Shown here: positions 8,457 through 16,188 of the stretch, in pieces
How positions within the stretch are numbered: position 1 is the stretch's first letter
Layout: every line of letters starts with the position of its first letter
From: Pseudomonadota bacterium
Lineage (GTDB): Bacteria; Desulfobacterota; Desulfobacteria; Desulfobacterales; Desulfolunaceae
DNA length: 51,996 nt
Assembly: GCA_018818835.1 (NCBI GenBank)
Contig: JAHIRD010000131.1
Coordinates: 1 to 51,996 of the forward strand
Direction: 5' to 3'
Notes under the pieces: model-generated
Told to the model about the DNA's origin: nothing
The model's input: only the letters and a program-made list of their open reading frames with translations
Databases searched by the model: none
Program-made: the position numbers and the translations under genes

Positions 8457-8735
8457 TTATACTCGCTTTGGCAGAGACTGTGCGGCTGCAATAAGTTTTG
8501 GGTTCGGAGCAGGCGGGTTCTCTAATAAATCAAGAACCCGCAAACTGTCTCTCTCGGAGAGTTCCACATGATCTGCTGCTTCAATGACGGCTTTGGCGGC
8601 AATCACGGCGTGGCGAATGACAAATTCAGTCAAGTCGGTGTGGTTTAGTGACACGGCACGTAAGATCAGCGCTTTTTCCTCGGCCCGAATTCGCAAGGAC
8701 ATCCGGCTGTTGTTTTCAACGGCTATTCTCGGCAT
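8457..8735 (-). CDS. tacA: DUF1778 antitoxin, TacA-like
   Basis: 92 residues. The N-terminal half (SRMSLRIRAEEKALILRAVS) is a ribbon-helix-helix DNA-binding unit with the EEKALI start of DUF1778. The C-terminal half, from about residue 60, is the toxin-wrapping tail ending PKRV. It should neutralise the following acetyltransferase and repress its own promoter. GGAGT precedes the ATG by five bases, and a palindrome lies just upstream. Two bases separate it from the toxin gene. Confidence 0.85.
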   Translation of the reverse strand: MPRIAVENNSRMSLRIRAEEKALILRAVSLNHTDLTEFVIRHAVIAAKAVIEAADHVELSERDSLRVLDLLENPPAPNPKLIAAAQSLPKRV

Positions 8736-8747
8736 AATAGTAACTCC

Positions 8748-8800
8748 TGTATAATTATGTACACATTTAAATAGTACAATATAAAGCGGATAAGAGTCAA
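8748..8800 (-). promoter_or_regulatory. Promoter and likely operator of tacAT
   Basis: On the minus strand TTGACT (8795-8800) and TACTAT (8771-8776) form a -35/-10 pair with an 18-base spacer. The near-palindrome TGTATAATTATGTACA (8748-8763) lies between the -10 and the ribosome site. It is a reasonable target for the ribbon-helix-helix antitoxin, giving autoregulation. Confidence 0.5.
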
Positions 8801-8873
8801 GGTATGTGTGTATTCATTACAGGAAAATGAAAGTCAGAGACGCGATTTTAATCGTTTTCAATGGACTTCAATC

Positions 8874-8902
8874 TTGACATCGCCAATGAGTGTAATTACA
8901 AT
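8874..8902 (+). promoter_or_regulatory. Promoter of the mazEF-like pair
   Basis: TTGACA (8874-8879), 17-base spacer, TACAAT (8897-8902): close to the sigma-70 consensus. The palindrome TGTAATTACA (8891-8900) overlaps the -10, a likely site for repression by the AbrB-type antitoxin. The tacAT and mazEF promoters are divergent. Confidence 0.6.
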
Positions 8903-8944
8903 AGTTACATTATTTAATGAATAAAATCTTAAGGAGCAAAATAT

Positions 8945-9217
8945 ATGGAAAATCAATTACGATCAAGGGATGTTAAGCTGGTCGCCATTGGAAACTCCAA
9001 AGGAGTTCGAATACCCAAGGCGCTCCTTCAAAAATATGGATTGAAAAATTCCCTTATAATGGAAGAAACAGACAAAGGACTTCTTCTTCGTAATAATGAA
9101 GAAAGCAAGCTTTCTTGGGAAGATACTTATAAAATAATGGCTGATGAAAAGGAAAATTGGGACGATTTTGATACAACGCTCCATGATGGTTTGGAGGATG
9201 ATGGCTTTGAATATTGA
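8945..9217 (+). CDS. mazE: AbrB/MazE-type antitoxin
   Basis: 90 residues. The N-terminal SpoVT/AbrB DNA-binding fold is seen in VKLVAIGNSKGVRIPKALL (about 11-29). It is followed by an acidic tail rich in Glu, Asp and Trp (about 55-90) of the kind that blocks the MazF active site. AAGGAG precedes the ATG. Its stop lies inside the toxin gene, so the two are translationally coupled. Expected to repress its own promoter and inhibit the ribonuclease. Confidence 0.82.
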   Translation: MENQLRSRDVKLVAIGNSKGVRIPKALLQKYGLKNSLIMEETDKGLLLRNNEESKLSWEDTYKIMADEKENWDDFDTTLHDGLEDDGFEY

Positions 9218-9533
9218 AAGGTACGAAATATATTTTGCTGATCTCAACCCCACCATGGGGAGTGAAATAAAAAAAGTACGTCCCGTCGTCATAATTAGCC
9301 AAAATGAAATGAATAAATATTTGGATACAGTCGTTGTCTGTCCATTAACCTCTAAATTGCATCCACTGTGGAGAACCCGGATACAGATAAAATGCGCAAA
9401 TAAAAATGCTGAAATTGCAGTTGACCAAATTCGCACCATCAGCAAGCAAAGATTGAAGAATAAACTTGATACCTTATCTGATATCAAAGCCGCCCAATTA
9501 CGAAAGCTGATAACTGATATGTACGGCGAATAA
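9201..9533 (+). CDS. mazF: MazF/PemK-type mRNA endoribonuclease toxin
   Basis: About 110 residues. Family marks are IYFADLNPTMGSEIKKVRPVV (seen as IYFADLNPTMGSE then RPVVIIS), VVCPLTS and AVDQIRTISKQRL. This is the PemK/MazF fold that cuts mRNA at short sequence motifs. Start is uncertain. ATG 9201 is annotated, but the only ribosome site, GGAGG (9193-9197), lies three bases before it. TTG 9207 in the same frame has ideal spacing of nine bases, and either start overlaps the antitoxin stop at 9217. The longer frame from 9144 has no family similarity. Confidence 0.82.
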   Translation: MALNIERYEIYFADLNPTMGSEIKKVRPVVIISQNEMNKYLDTVVVCPLTSKLHPLWRTRIQIKCANKNAEIAVDQIRTISKQRLKNKLDTLSDIKAAQLRKLITDMYGE

Positions 9534-9604
9534 AATCAGAAAAACAGTAAAATCAGGTGACATGCAAAAAATACACGTCCCATTTAAGAATTTCGAGGGG
9601 ATGT

Positions 9605-10108
9605 TTATCTGTCCGCTGGGAAGAGGGCGGTTTCGTTGTTTTCTCTCAGAGCGGTTCGTGAAGCCCTGTCCACAAGAGTGAAAATCCTGTCAATATTATC
9701 TTTCCTGTTGGATGGGTTGTGGCCTTTCACTTTGATTAATTCCCAGTCCATCATATCCATACGTTTGAAAAATTCCTGGTACAGATCACCATGGGAGAGG
9801 GGCTTATTCTTCTTGGAAAGATAGGCGTTTTTCTCCAACCCCAGGCGTCTTTCCGGCAAGCCCATGATGGTTTGAGAGTCCGTATATATAATTACCTTAA
9901 AATCCGATCGATGAAGGCCGTCAAGAGCCCAAAGAAGGGTTTGTAATTCCAGCCGGGTGGACGATGTATTCTCAAAGCGTTTTACTGTGATGAGGGTCTT
10001 TAATATGTCAAGGGGAGTGTCGGGATCAGAGATGACTAAGCAGGCTCCGTATCCAATGTTTGAACGGGTATTGACACTGCCGTCTGTAAATATCATTCGT
10101 TTATTCAT
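9605..10108 (-). CDS. RNase H-like protein
   Basis: 167 residues with the RNase HI core in order: FTDGS near residue 8 (first Asp), RLELQTLLWAL (Glu), YTDSQ (second Asp), VKGH, and LVDRASR supplying the last Asp. All four metal-binding acids appear present, so it should cut the RNA strand of RNA-DNA hybrids. An insertion-like basic stretch (YLSKKNKPLSHGDLY) lies between the third and fourth motifs. It is not a typical rnhA by sequence. The gene converges with mazF, 71 bases apart, and is followed upstream by the MerR-TetR regulator on the same strand. Confidence 0.75.
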   Translation of the reverse strand: MNKRMIFTDGSVNTRSNIGYGACLVISDPDTPLDILKTLITVKRFENTSSTRLELQTLLWALDGLHRSDFKVIIYTDSQTIMGLPERRLGLEKNAYLSKKNKPLSHGDLYQEFFKRMDMMDWELIKVKGHNPSNRKDNIDRIFTLVDRASRTALRENNETALFPADR

Positions 10109-10168
10109 AGGATATATCTTTTTACTTGTCTTGCACGGGTTTTGATTTCAAACCAGGTTGAAATTCAA

Positions 10169-11053
10169 CTATTTGCTGCTTGATTTCTTTTTTTCACGGA
10201 ATAATGAAACAATCGTCAGGTCGGTTATAAATTCGATAATATCGTCCAGATTATATTTATTATCCAGCGAAAGTCTCAGCGACATAATCTCAATCAGTCC
10301 GGTCAAACTATACCCCAGTAAGTCCGGGTCAATTTTTCTTATGAGTCCTTCATTCATAGCCGTTTCAATCTCCCGGATCACAGGCTGGGTCAGGCCGCGA
10401 TAGATGATTTGAATTTTTTCAGCCGGCCATTGTTCCTCACTGGCCATTTCGGCCCGCAACTGATTTAAAATTTCACTGTATTTCGTGTAATTATTGTAAA
10501 ATACACGTCCTCTGATTTTCAATCGTTTCAGAAAATCATCCTCACCTTTTATGGCGATAGCCGCCTCTCCGACAATATGTTTGAACACATCATCAATGAC
10601 TTCGATGAACAAATCACGCTTGTTTTTGAAATAGAGATAGAATGTCCCTGTGGAAATTTTAAGGGAACGGGTGATGTCGGAAACTTTTGTCTGGTGGTAT
10701 CCCTTCTTGCTGAAAATCTGTATGGTTTGATTGATAATGTCCTGCCGTTTTTTCGCTTTTTCTTTTGTGGTGGATACCGGTTTACTTGCATCAACCCTAT
10801 CATCTTGCCTGGTCGTCGTTGAATTCCCTTGATCAATTTGGTTGATCTGTTCTTTCAGAAACGTGATCGGGACACGTGTCCCTTTTTTCAGTGCCTGTAT
10901 TTCTTTAAGACGGCGAAGATGGCTGTCATCATAGTATGCCATGGTTCTACCGGTTTTATGGGGTGCGTGGAGCAGGCCCTGGCGCAGGTAAAAATGTATG
11001 GTTGTGCGAGGCACACCGGATATGGCTTCCAGTTCTTTGATTCTCATTGTCAT
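10169..11053 (-). CDS. MerR-TetR fusion transcription regulator
   Basis: 294 residues with two DNA-binding units. Residues about 3-75 form a MerR-type winged helix: MRIKELEAISGVPRTTIHFYL, then GLL, then YYDDSHLRRLKEI (shown in pieces). After a Thr/Lys-rich linker, residues about 100-150 form a TetR-type helix-turn-helix (IFSKKGYHQTKVSDI, STGTFYLYFKNKRDLF), and the rest is an all-helical ligand-binding domain. It lies divergent to the 11.4-22.6 kb catabolic cluster and is the natural candidate for its substrate-sensing regulator. Such fusions exist in Desulfobacterota but none with known effector is recalled. Start could be the second ATG six bases later. Confidence 0.82.
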   Translation of the reverse strand: MTMRIKELEAISGVPRTTIHFYLRQGLLHAPHKTGRTMAYYDDSHLRRLKEIQALKKGTRVPITFLKEQINQIDQGNSTTTRQDDRVDASKPVSTTKEKAKKRQDIINQTIQIFSKKGYHQTKVSDITRSLKISTGTFYLYFKNKRDLFIEVIDDVFKHIVGEAAIAIKGEDDFLKRLKIRGRVFYNNYTKYSEILNQLRAEMASEEQWPAEKIQIIYRGLTQPVIREIETAMNEGLIRKIDPDLLGYSLTGLIEIMSLRLSLDNKYNLDDIIEFITDLTIVSLFREKKKSSSK

Positions 11054-11380
11054 AGATGGTCCATTCTCTTTCTGACTATAGACTTTAACTCTACAGATTA
11101 AATAATTACCGCTTCATATTCTACAGCTGTTCGGCAATGAACATTGTTTCTTGATTTGCAAAAATATAATAAAATCATGTTGTTATTACTGTTCATCCGA
11201 TTTTATCGGCAATCGATGTTATATATTGACACTCCGTTTTCTATAGACTAACTTCAAAAACAGAAACAATTCGTCATTATCTATAGATTTACCAGTATGC
11301 CATGGAACTGTCAAGGGACAACATGGCATGGCCTACTTAGTGTTCATCTTACAGCAGTTGCTGAAGAAAAAGGAGACGCA
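11054..11380. promoter_or_regulatory. Divergent control region with TCTATAGA repeats
   Basis: Exact palindromes TCTATAGA occur at 11240-11247 and 11280-11287, 40 bases apart. Relatives are ACTATAGA (11075-11082), TCTACAGA (11090-11097) and TTCTACAG (11119-11126). Near the downstream gene, ATGCCATG (11297-11304) and CATGGCAT (11322-11329) form an 8-bp inverted repeat. TTGACA is at 11226-11231 but no well-spaced -10 is clear. The repeated motif between a regulator and its likely target operon suggests operators for the MerR-TetR fusion, though this is only positional. Confidence 0.5.
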
Positions 11381-12559
11381 ATGAGCAAAAAAAATCTGGC
11401 AATCATTGGTGTCGGTGAGGTTCCCACAGGAACGTATCCTGACCGGTCACCATGGGACATTATTTATGAATCCTGCATCGCCGCAGTCAGGGATGCAGGA
11501 ATTCATAAAAACGATGTGGAAGGGGTTATCGCCGTCGCCCCCCAGGCTCAAAATCAGCTGGCCGGTGAAATATCTTTTGGAAAGATCCCCGAAGAACTCG
11601 GGTTAAACGGATGCAGGGACGTTTGCACCTGCAATGCTGGGGGTGCGTCCACATCCAATTGTCTTCGGCTGGCTGAACAGTATATTGAAAGCGGTCTGGC
11701 AAAAATCGTTCTGATTCCCCATGTGACGGTTCATTCCACCATTCCTGTTCCCGATCTGATTAATTTTTTTGCCAAGGCAGGCATTGATCTTCAGTGGGAA
11801 TATCCCTTCGGCAATACCTATAACAGCATTATTGCGATGATGACCCGGCGGTATATGCATGATTCAGGAACAACCGACGAAGAAATGGCATCCATTGTGG
11901 TTTCTTTAAGGAAGTGGGCCGCCCTTGATCCGAACTCCATTTTTTACAAAAAAAAGGTGCCGTCTGTTGAGGAGGTGCTTTCGTCGGGCATGGTGTCATC
12001 ACCTCTGCATAAACGGGAGTGCAATGTGCTGGGAGACGGGGGCGGCGCAATGATTGTCACATCGGCTGAGATTGCAAAAAAAATGGGAAAACCTGCCGCC
12101 TACAAACGGGGTGAAAGTGCACGCTATTTCAGCGCCTTTACCACCACCAGAAACAATGATGAGTTTGTTAACGGATTTCGTGATTCCACCCGGGAAGCCC
12201 TGGACGATGCGGGGATAACAAAGGATGACATTGATATCTGGAATACCTACCTCGCCTATCCGGTGTGTCATCCCATATTCATGGAGGCGGTGGGCCTCTG
12301 TGAGCCGGGGCAGGCAGGGAAAATGTTTATGAATGGAGATACCTGGCCTGGTGGGAAAATGCCATGGTCAACCATCGGTGATGCGGTAGGTCGTGGGCAT
12401 ACCGGTTCTGGTGTCAGCATGGCCACCTATATTGAAACCGCCCGTCAGTTGATGGGAAAGGCCGGTGAAAAGCAGGTGCCAGACGTGAAATACGTGTTTC
12501 AGAACACATCCGGTGGCTCGGGAATGAACTTTATCGCAACCGTTTGGGGGAGGGAATAA
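11381..12559 (+). CDS. Thiolase-fold protein lacking the catalytic Cys, Ltp2/SCP2-aldolase-like
   Basis: 392 residues of thiolase fold. In the active thiolase at 6402 the nucleophile motif is NNNCSTGSNAL; the equivalent here is NAGGASTSNCL, which puts Gly88 in place of Cys. The HDCF motif is replaced by NTYLAYP (Tyr290). The GHPLGATG loop becomes GHTGSG with His340 kept. These are the changes of SCP2-like retro-aldolases such as Ltp2, which use tyrosines and need a DUF35 partner. The next gene begins with exactly such a DUF35 domain. Likely role: retro-aldol cleavage of a beta-hydroxyacyl-CoA. Alternative: a thiolase working with DUF35, like BbsAB of benzylsuccinate degradation. AAGGAG precedes the start; a longer frame from 11297 is rejected. 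Confidence 0.8.
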   Translation: MSKKNLAIIGVGEVPTGTYPDRSPWDIIYESCIAAVRDAGIHKNDVEGVIAVAPQAQNQLAGEISFGKIPEELGLNGCRDVCTCNAGGASTSNCLRLAEQYIESGLAKIVLIPHVTVHSTIPVPDLINFFAKAGIDLQWEYPFGNTYNSIIAMMTRRYMHDSGTTDEEMASIVVSLRKWAALDPNSIFYKKKVPSVEEVLSSGMVSSPLHKRECNVLGDGGGAMIVTSAEIAKKMGKPAAYKRGESARYFSAFTTTRNNDEFVNGFRDSTREALDDAGITKDDIDIWNTYLAYPVCHPIFMEAVGLCEPGQAGKMFMNGDTWPGGKMPWSTIGDAVGRGHTGSGVSMATYIETARQLMGKAGEKQVPDVKYVFQNTSGGSGMNFIATVWGRE

Positions 12560-12561
12560 TC

Positions 12562-13881
12562 ATGACAGACTATCAGAAGCCAATTCCTGCGATTCAACCC
12601 TGGACCAGAGAGTTCTGGAACGCAACGAAACAGGGAAAACTCCTTATACAGAAATGTCAGGACTGCCATTCCATGATTTTTTTTCCCAAAAAAGTCTGCC
12701 CGGAATGCTGGTCAGACAATCTGTGCTGGCAGGAGGCCAGCGGGAAAGCGCAGGTGTATACCTATACGACCCAGATGGATATGGTGGAACCCAAGTTCAG
12801 GGCCGACCTTCCCTATGTGATTGCCATGGTTGATCTGGAAGAAGGGATTCGCATGACAACCCGGATTGTGAATTGCAACCCGGAGGATGTGACGATTGGC
12901 ATGAATGTCCACGTGGTGTTTGAAGATATTTCCCCGGAATGTTCTCTGCCCATGTTTCAGCCGGCGGATGAAACATTAAGGCGATTGCCACCGTGTATTG
13001 ACGAATGTGAGAGCCTTGCGACACGTTCCGGAAGTCCGGTCAGTCCGGATACATACGAGACCATTATCTACGACATCGGCGGGAAGAATGGCGCTGTATG
13101 TACGATTACACTGAACCGGCCGAGCAAATACAATGCCATTAACTACCGGATGGCCGCTGAACTCATCGATGCGTTTCGCAGGGTCCGTGATGAATCGTCC
13201 GTGGGGGTTGTCGTGTTGACAGGGGCGGGTGAAAAAGCGTTCTGCACTGGCGGTGACCTGGAAATATTTCCGTCTCTTTGCGAGCATAAGAGCAGTCTCA
13301 ACTGGCTTTCCCATGAGGGTCTGGATGTGCAACGGGCCATCAGCGGCTGTGAAAAAGTTGTCATATGCAAAATCAACGGGCATTGCCTGGCTGGTGGCCT
13401 GGAATTGGCTCTGTCCTGTGATCTTATTTATGCCAGGGAATCGGCAATGATGGGTGCAACGGAAATCAACATGGGGCTGTTGCCAGGCTGGGGTGGAACG
13501 GCAAGGCTGCCACGAAGTATGCCCATATTCAGGGCCCGGGAAATTATTTTCTCCGGTCGAAAAGATTACCCGGCGAAAGACATGTACGACATGGGTCTGC
13601 TTACGAGGGTGTTCAAGGATGACGAGTTTGAGGAGCAGGTTGAAACCGTCGTGAAAAACATTGCGTCCAAAAAACCGGAAGCCCTTCGCATGGGCAAGGA
13701 AATCATGGCACGGTCTGTTGATGGCTGCGATATCGAAACAGCCCTTTCGGTTGAACGAAACGGGATCCAGTGGCTGACATATGCCCCGGACGTCCAGAAA
13801 ATGATGGAGGGTTTCAGGCAGAAACCCTCCGATCTTCTGGCCAGGCAGAAAGAAACGAATCTGAGGAGTGATAATAAATAA
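12562..13881 (+). CDS. DUF35 (zinc ribbon + OB) - crotonase fusion, enoyl-CoA hydratase
   Basis: 439 residues. Residues 10-135 are a DUF35 unit: an FWNATKQGKL helix, zinc-ribbon Cys32, Cys35, Cys46 and Cys49, then an OB fold. Residues about 165-430 are a crotonase: ITLNRPSKYNAIN, AFCTGGD oxyanion loop near 227-232, and both hydratase glutamates, Glu281 in GGLELAL and Glu301 in ATEINMGLLPG. It should hydrate an enoyl-CoA and, through DUF35, bind the thiolase-fold partner encoded two bases upstream. In the steroid system the DUF35 domain is fused to a MaoC hydratase (ChsH2); fusion to a crotonase is not one I recall being described. Starts at ATG 12562 after GGAGGG. Composition matches its neighbours. 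Confidence 0.85.
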   Translation: MTDYQKPIPAIQPWTREFWNATKQGKLLIQKCQDCHSMIFFPKKVCPECWSDNLCWQEASGKAQVYTYTTQMDMVEPKFRADLPYVIAMVDLEEGIRMTTRIVNCNPEDVTIGMNVHVVFEDISPECSLPMFQPADETLRRLPPCIDECESLATRSGSPVSPDTYETIIYDIGGKNGAVCTITLNRPSKYNAINYRMAAELIDAFRRVRDESSVGVVVLTGAGEKAFCTGGDLEIFPSLCEHKSSLNWLSHEGLDVQRAISGCEKVVICKINGHCLAGGLELALSCDLIYARESAMMGATEINMGLLPGWGGTARLPRSMPIFRAREIIFSGRKDYPAKDMYDMGLLTRVFKDDEFEEQVETVVKNIASKKPEALRMGKEIMARSVDGCDIETALSVERNGIQWLTYAPDVQKMMEGFRQKPSDLLARQKETNLRSDNK

Positions 13882-13975
13882 AGGTCTTGTGAACGGGTGA
13901 TCCGGTGGATTGTACACCTCGTCCACTGGTATCCCAAGTTGTACCAGAACAAGACATACGACCAGGAGAAGCGCC

Positions 13976-15139
13976 ATGGATTTTGATATAAGTAAAGAAC
14001 AGAAGATGATCCAAAAAGAGATGAGCAATTTCTGCAAAAAAGAACTGAATAAAGACTATGTCCGCTGGATGGACGAAAATGTGGATTTCCCCCCGGATGA
14101 ACTCTGGAAGAAGCTGACGGATGTCGGTATTTTCCGTGCCGCTGTACCCGAGGAATATGGAGGAGACGGGCTCAGCTGTTTTGATCAGATGATTGCCTAC
14201 GAGGAAATCTGCAAGGCATCCATGTCGGTGGCCCTGGCCGTGGGAACCACCTTTAGTTTTGGTCCGCGATTCATTACCGATCTGGGGACAAAAGAGCAGA
14301 AGGAAAAATACCTTCCCCTCATCGGTGACGGAAAGCTTAAAACATGCATGGCGTTGACGGAGCCGGCCGGAGGCACGGATATTCTCGGTGCCATATCAAC
14401 ATCGGCTGAAGAAAAGCAGGACCGGTGGGTGATCAACGGGGAGAAAGTGTTTATTACTGCCGCCCATGTCTCTGATTATATGATCACCATCTGTAAGACG
14501 GAAAAAGATGCCAAACCCTCTAAATCCCTTTCCGTGTTACTGGTTCCTTCCAACAGCAAAGGAATCACGATCACCCGGATCCCAAAGATCAGCTGCCACC
14601 ATTGTGATTCTGTGGGCATCACCTTTTCTAATGTGGAAATTCCCCATGAAAACATTCTGGGGACGAAAGGGAATGGCTGGTATGAGATGCTGGATGTCCT
14701 GAATCCGGAACGTATCGGATGCGCCATGATGGGGGTCGGCCTGATTGCGGCGGCCTATGACGATGCCTTTGAGTATGCAAAGACACGTCACGCGTTCGGC
14801 GGACCCATCAGTCGGTTTCAGATCCTTCAACACTATCTGGCCGATATGTATATCAATCTGGAGAATTCACGGAATCTTACCTACAAGGCCGCATGGCTTT
14901 TTGATCAGGGAAAACCCTACCACCTGGAATCGACCATGGCAAAACTGGTTTCTTCAAACGGCGCGCTGCATGCCGGCAGATTTGGTGCTGAGATCCTAGG
15001 CGGTTACGGGATCTGTTCGGAATACGCGATGCAGCGATATCTGCGGGATGCCTATCAGCTGCAGTTTTCACCCATATCAAATGAGATGAGCAAAAATATG
15101 ATGATGCAGTTCCAGGGATATCCCAAATCATGGGCGTAA
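13976..15139 (+). CDS. Acyl-CoA dehydrogenase, helix-G Glu type
   Basis: 387 residues of the flavin acyl-CoA dehydrogenase family: N-terminal helices, ALTEPAGGTD near 127-136, ILGGYG near the C-terminus. The C-terminal EGT motif is replaced by FSPISNEM, so the usual base is absent. Glu245 in LNPERIG occupies the place of the helix-G Glu of long-chain and isovaleryl enzymes and is the likely base. It would make the double bond that the DUF35-crotonase hydrates. Start at 13976 follows CAGGAG; the preceding 94 bases include a possible 8-bp hairpin (about 13901-13929). Electron acceptor is presumably ETF, which is not encoded here. Confidence 0.88.
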   Translation: MDFDISKEQKMIQKEMSNFCKKELNKDYVRWMDENVDFPPDELWKKLTDVGIFRAAVPEEYGGDGLSCFDQMIAYEEICKASMSVALAVGTTFSFGPRFITDLGTKEQKEKYLPLIGDGKLKTCMALTEPAGGTDILGAISTSAEEKQDRWVINGEKVFITAAHVSDYMITICKTEKDAKPSKSLSVLLVPSNSKGITITRIPKISCHHCDSVGITFSNVEIPHENILGTKGNGWYEMLDVLNPERIGCAMMGVGLIAAAYDDAFEYAKTRHAFGGPISRFQILQHYLADMYINLENSRNLTYKAAWLFDQGKPYHLESTMAKLVSSNGALHAGRFGAEILGGYGICSEYAMQRYLRDAYQLQFSPISNEMSKNMMMQFQGYPKSWA

Positions 15140-15160
15140 ACGTCCCATCAAGGAGGCCAT

Positions 15161-16177
15161 ATGAGTGAGTTTAAAAAAGACGATTATTTTAAAATCGACC
15201 CCGAACCCCACCTGATCGGCAATATGGATCTTGTTAATCATTTCCCGGGTGTCCAGATGTGGTGGCGGGCAATTGATGCCATCCACCGCCCCTTGCTAAC
15301 CGGCATTCCACCGGAGGCATATGCGGGGATGGAGGACTGGGAAATGGAGAAATCGTCTGACCCGGCAGGAATCATCAGGGCCATGGATAAATATGGTGTG
15401 GACATCGCCTGTCTCCTGCCGGAATCCATGATGGACACCACAGGATACACCACCCGGTGGTGTACGAACACCGAAATGGCCAAGGTGGTGGAATCCAACC
15501 CGGAACGATTCATGTACCAGCCCAATCTCTCACCGATCAAACACAAAGGGGTGAAAAATACCCTCTGGGAGCTGGAGTACTGGGTCAAGGAAAAGGGGGC
15601 GAAAATATTTAAGTTTTATCCTCCGGAAGATACCTATATCAACGATCCTGATCTCTGGCCTTTTTATAAGAGAGCCGAGGAATTGGATATTGTATTAGAT
15701 ATTCACACCGGATTTTCATGGGTTCCGCCGGGAAAAAGCAAATACTCTCTTCCGATTTACCTGGATGATGTGGCCCGGGATTTTCCAGGACTGAAAATCA
15801 ATGCCTTTCATATGGGATATCCCTATTGTGCGGATTTAAACATGATCGCCATGCAGCATCCCAATGTGTATGTCTGCCTGAGCCTTCTCCTTCCCTGGTC
15901 AATCAGTTCACCACGAAATTTTGCAAAGATTATCGGAGAGGCACTCCGATGGGTCGGCCCTGATAAAATTACCTGGGGAACCGATTATGCCGGTTACGGG
16001 GTTCAGATCCGGACAGGCGTTATGGGCATGAGGGAATTCCAGATTCCGGAGGATATGCAGAAGGATTACGGGTATCCGGCCATTACAGACGAAGATCGGA
16101 AAAAAATATTTGGAGAAAATCTTGGCAGGCTGCTGGGTGTCGATACGACAAAACGTAGGATAAAACAGAACTCATAA
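15161..16177 (+). CDS. Amidohydrolase-2 (ACMSD-like) protein with ExH metal motif
   Basis: 338 residues, TIM-barrel amidohydrolase of the ACMSD group. Instead of the N-terminal HxH the sequence reads IDPEPHL, giving Glu15-x-His17. Further ligands would be His182 (DIHTG), His217 (AFHMG) and Asp275 (WGTDYAG). As I recall, the Glu-x-His form is that of gamma-resorcylate decarboxylase and LigW, which remove carboxyl groups from aromatic acids. So a non-oxidative decarboxylase or a C-C or ester hydrolase is more likely than a simple amidase. It lies between an acyl-CoA dehydrogenase and an ene-reductase with short gaps, in one operon. AGGAGG precedes the ATG. Reaction is inferred. Confidence 0.78.
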   Translation: MSEFKKDDYFKIDPEPHLIGNMDLVNHFPGVQMWWRAIDAIHRPLLTGIPPEAYAGMEDWEMEKSSDPAGIIRAMDKYGVDIACLLPESMMDTTGYTTRWCTNTEMAKVVESNPERFMYQPNLSPIKHKGVKNTLWELEYWVKEKGAKIFKFYPPEDTYINDPDLWPFYKRAEELDIVLDIHTGFSWVPPGKSKYSLPIYLDDVARDFPGLKINAFHMGYPYCADLNMIAMQHPNVYVCLSLLLPWSISSPRNFAKIIGEALRWVGPDKITWGTDYAGYGVQIRTGVMGMREFQIPEDMQKDYGYPAITDEDRKKIFGENLGRLLGVDTTKRRIKQNS

Positions 16178-16188
16178 GGAGAAGAACC

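Noticed and set aside
12976-14037. Long open frame of about 350 codons on the minus strand
   Set aside because: It lies antisense to the DUF35-crotonase gene; its translation has no family motif and is a by-product of the coding frame on the plus strand.
15161-16177. Idea that the amidohydrolase is metal-dead because HxH is missing
   Set aside because: Glu15-x-His17 occupies the place and is, as I recall, an accepted ligand pair in the decarboxylase subgroup.
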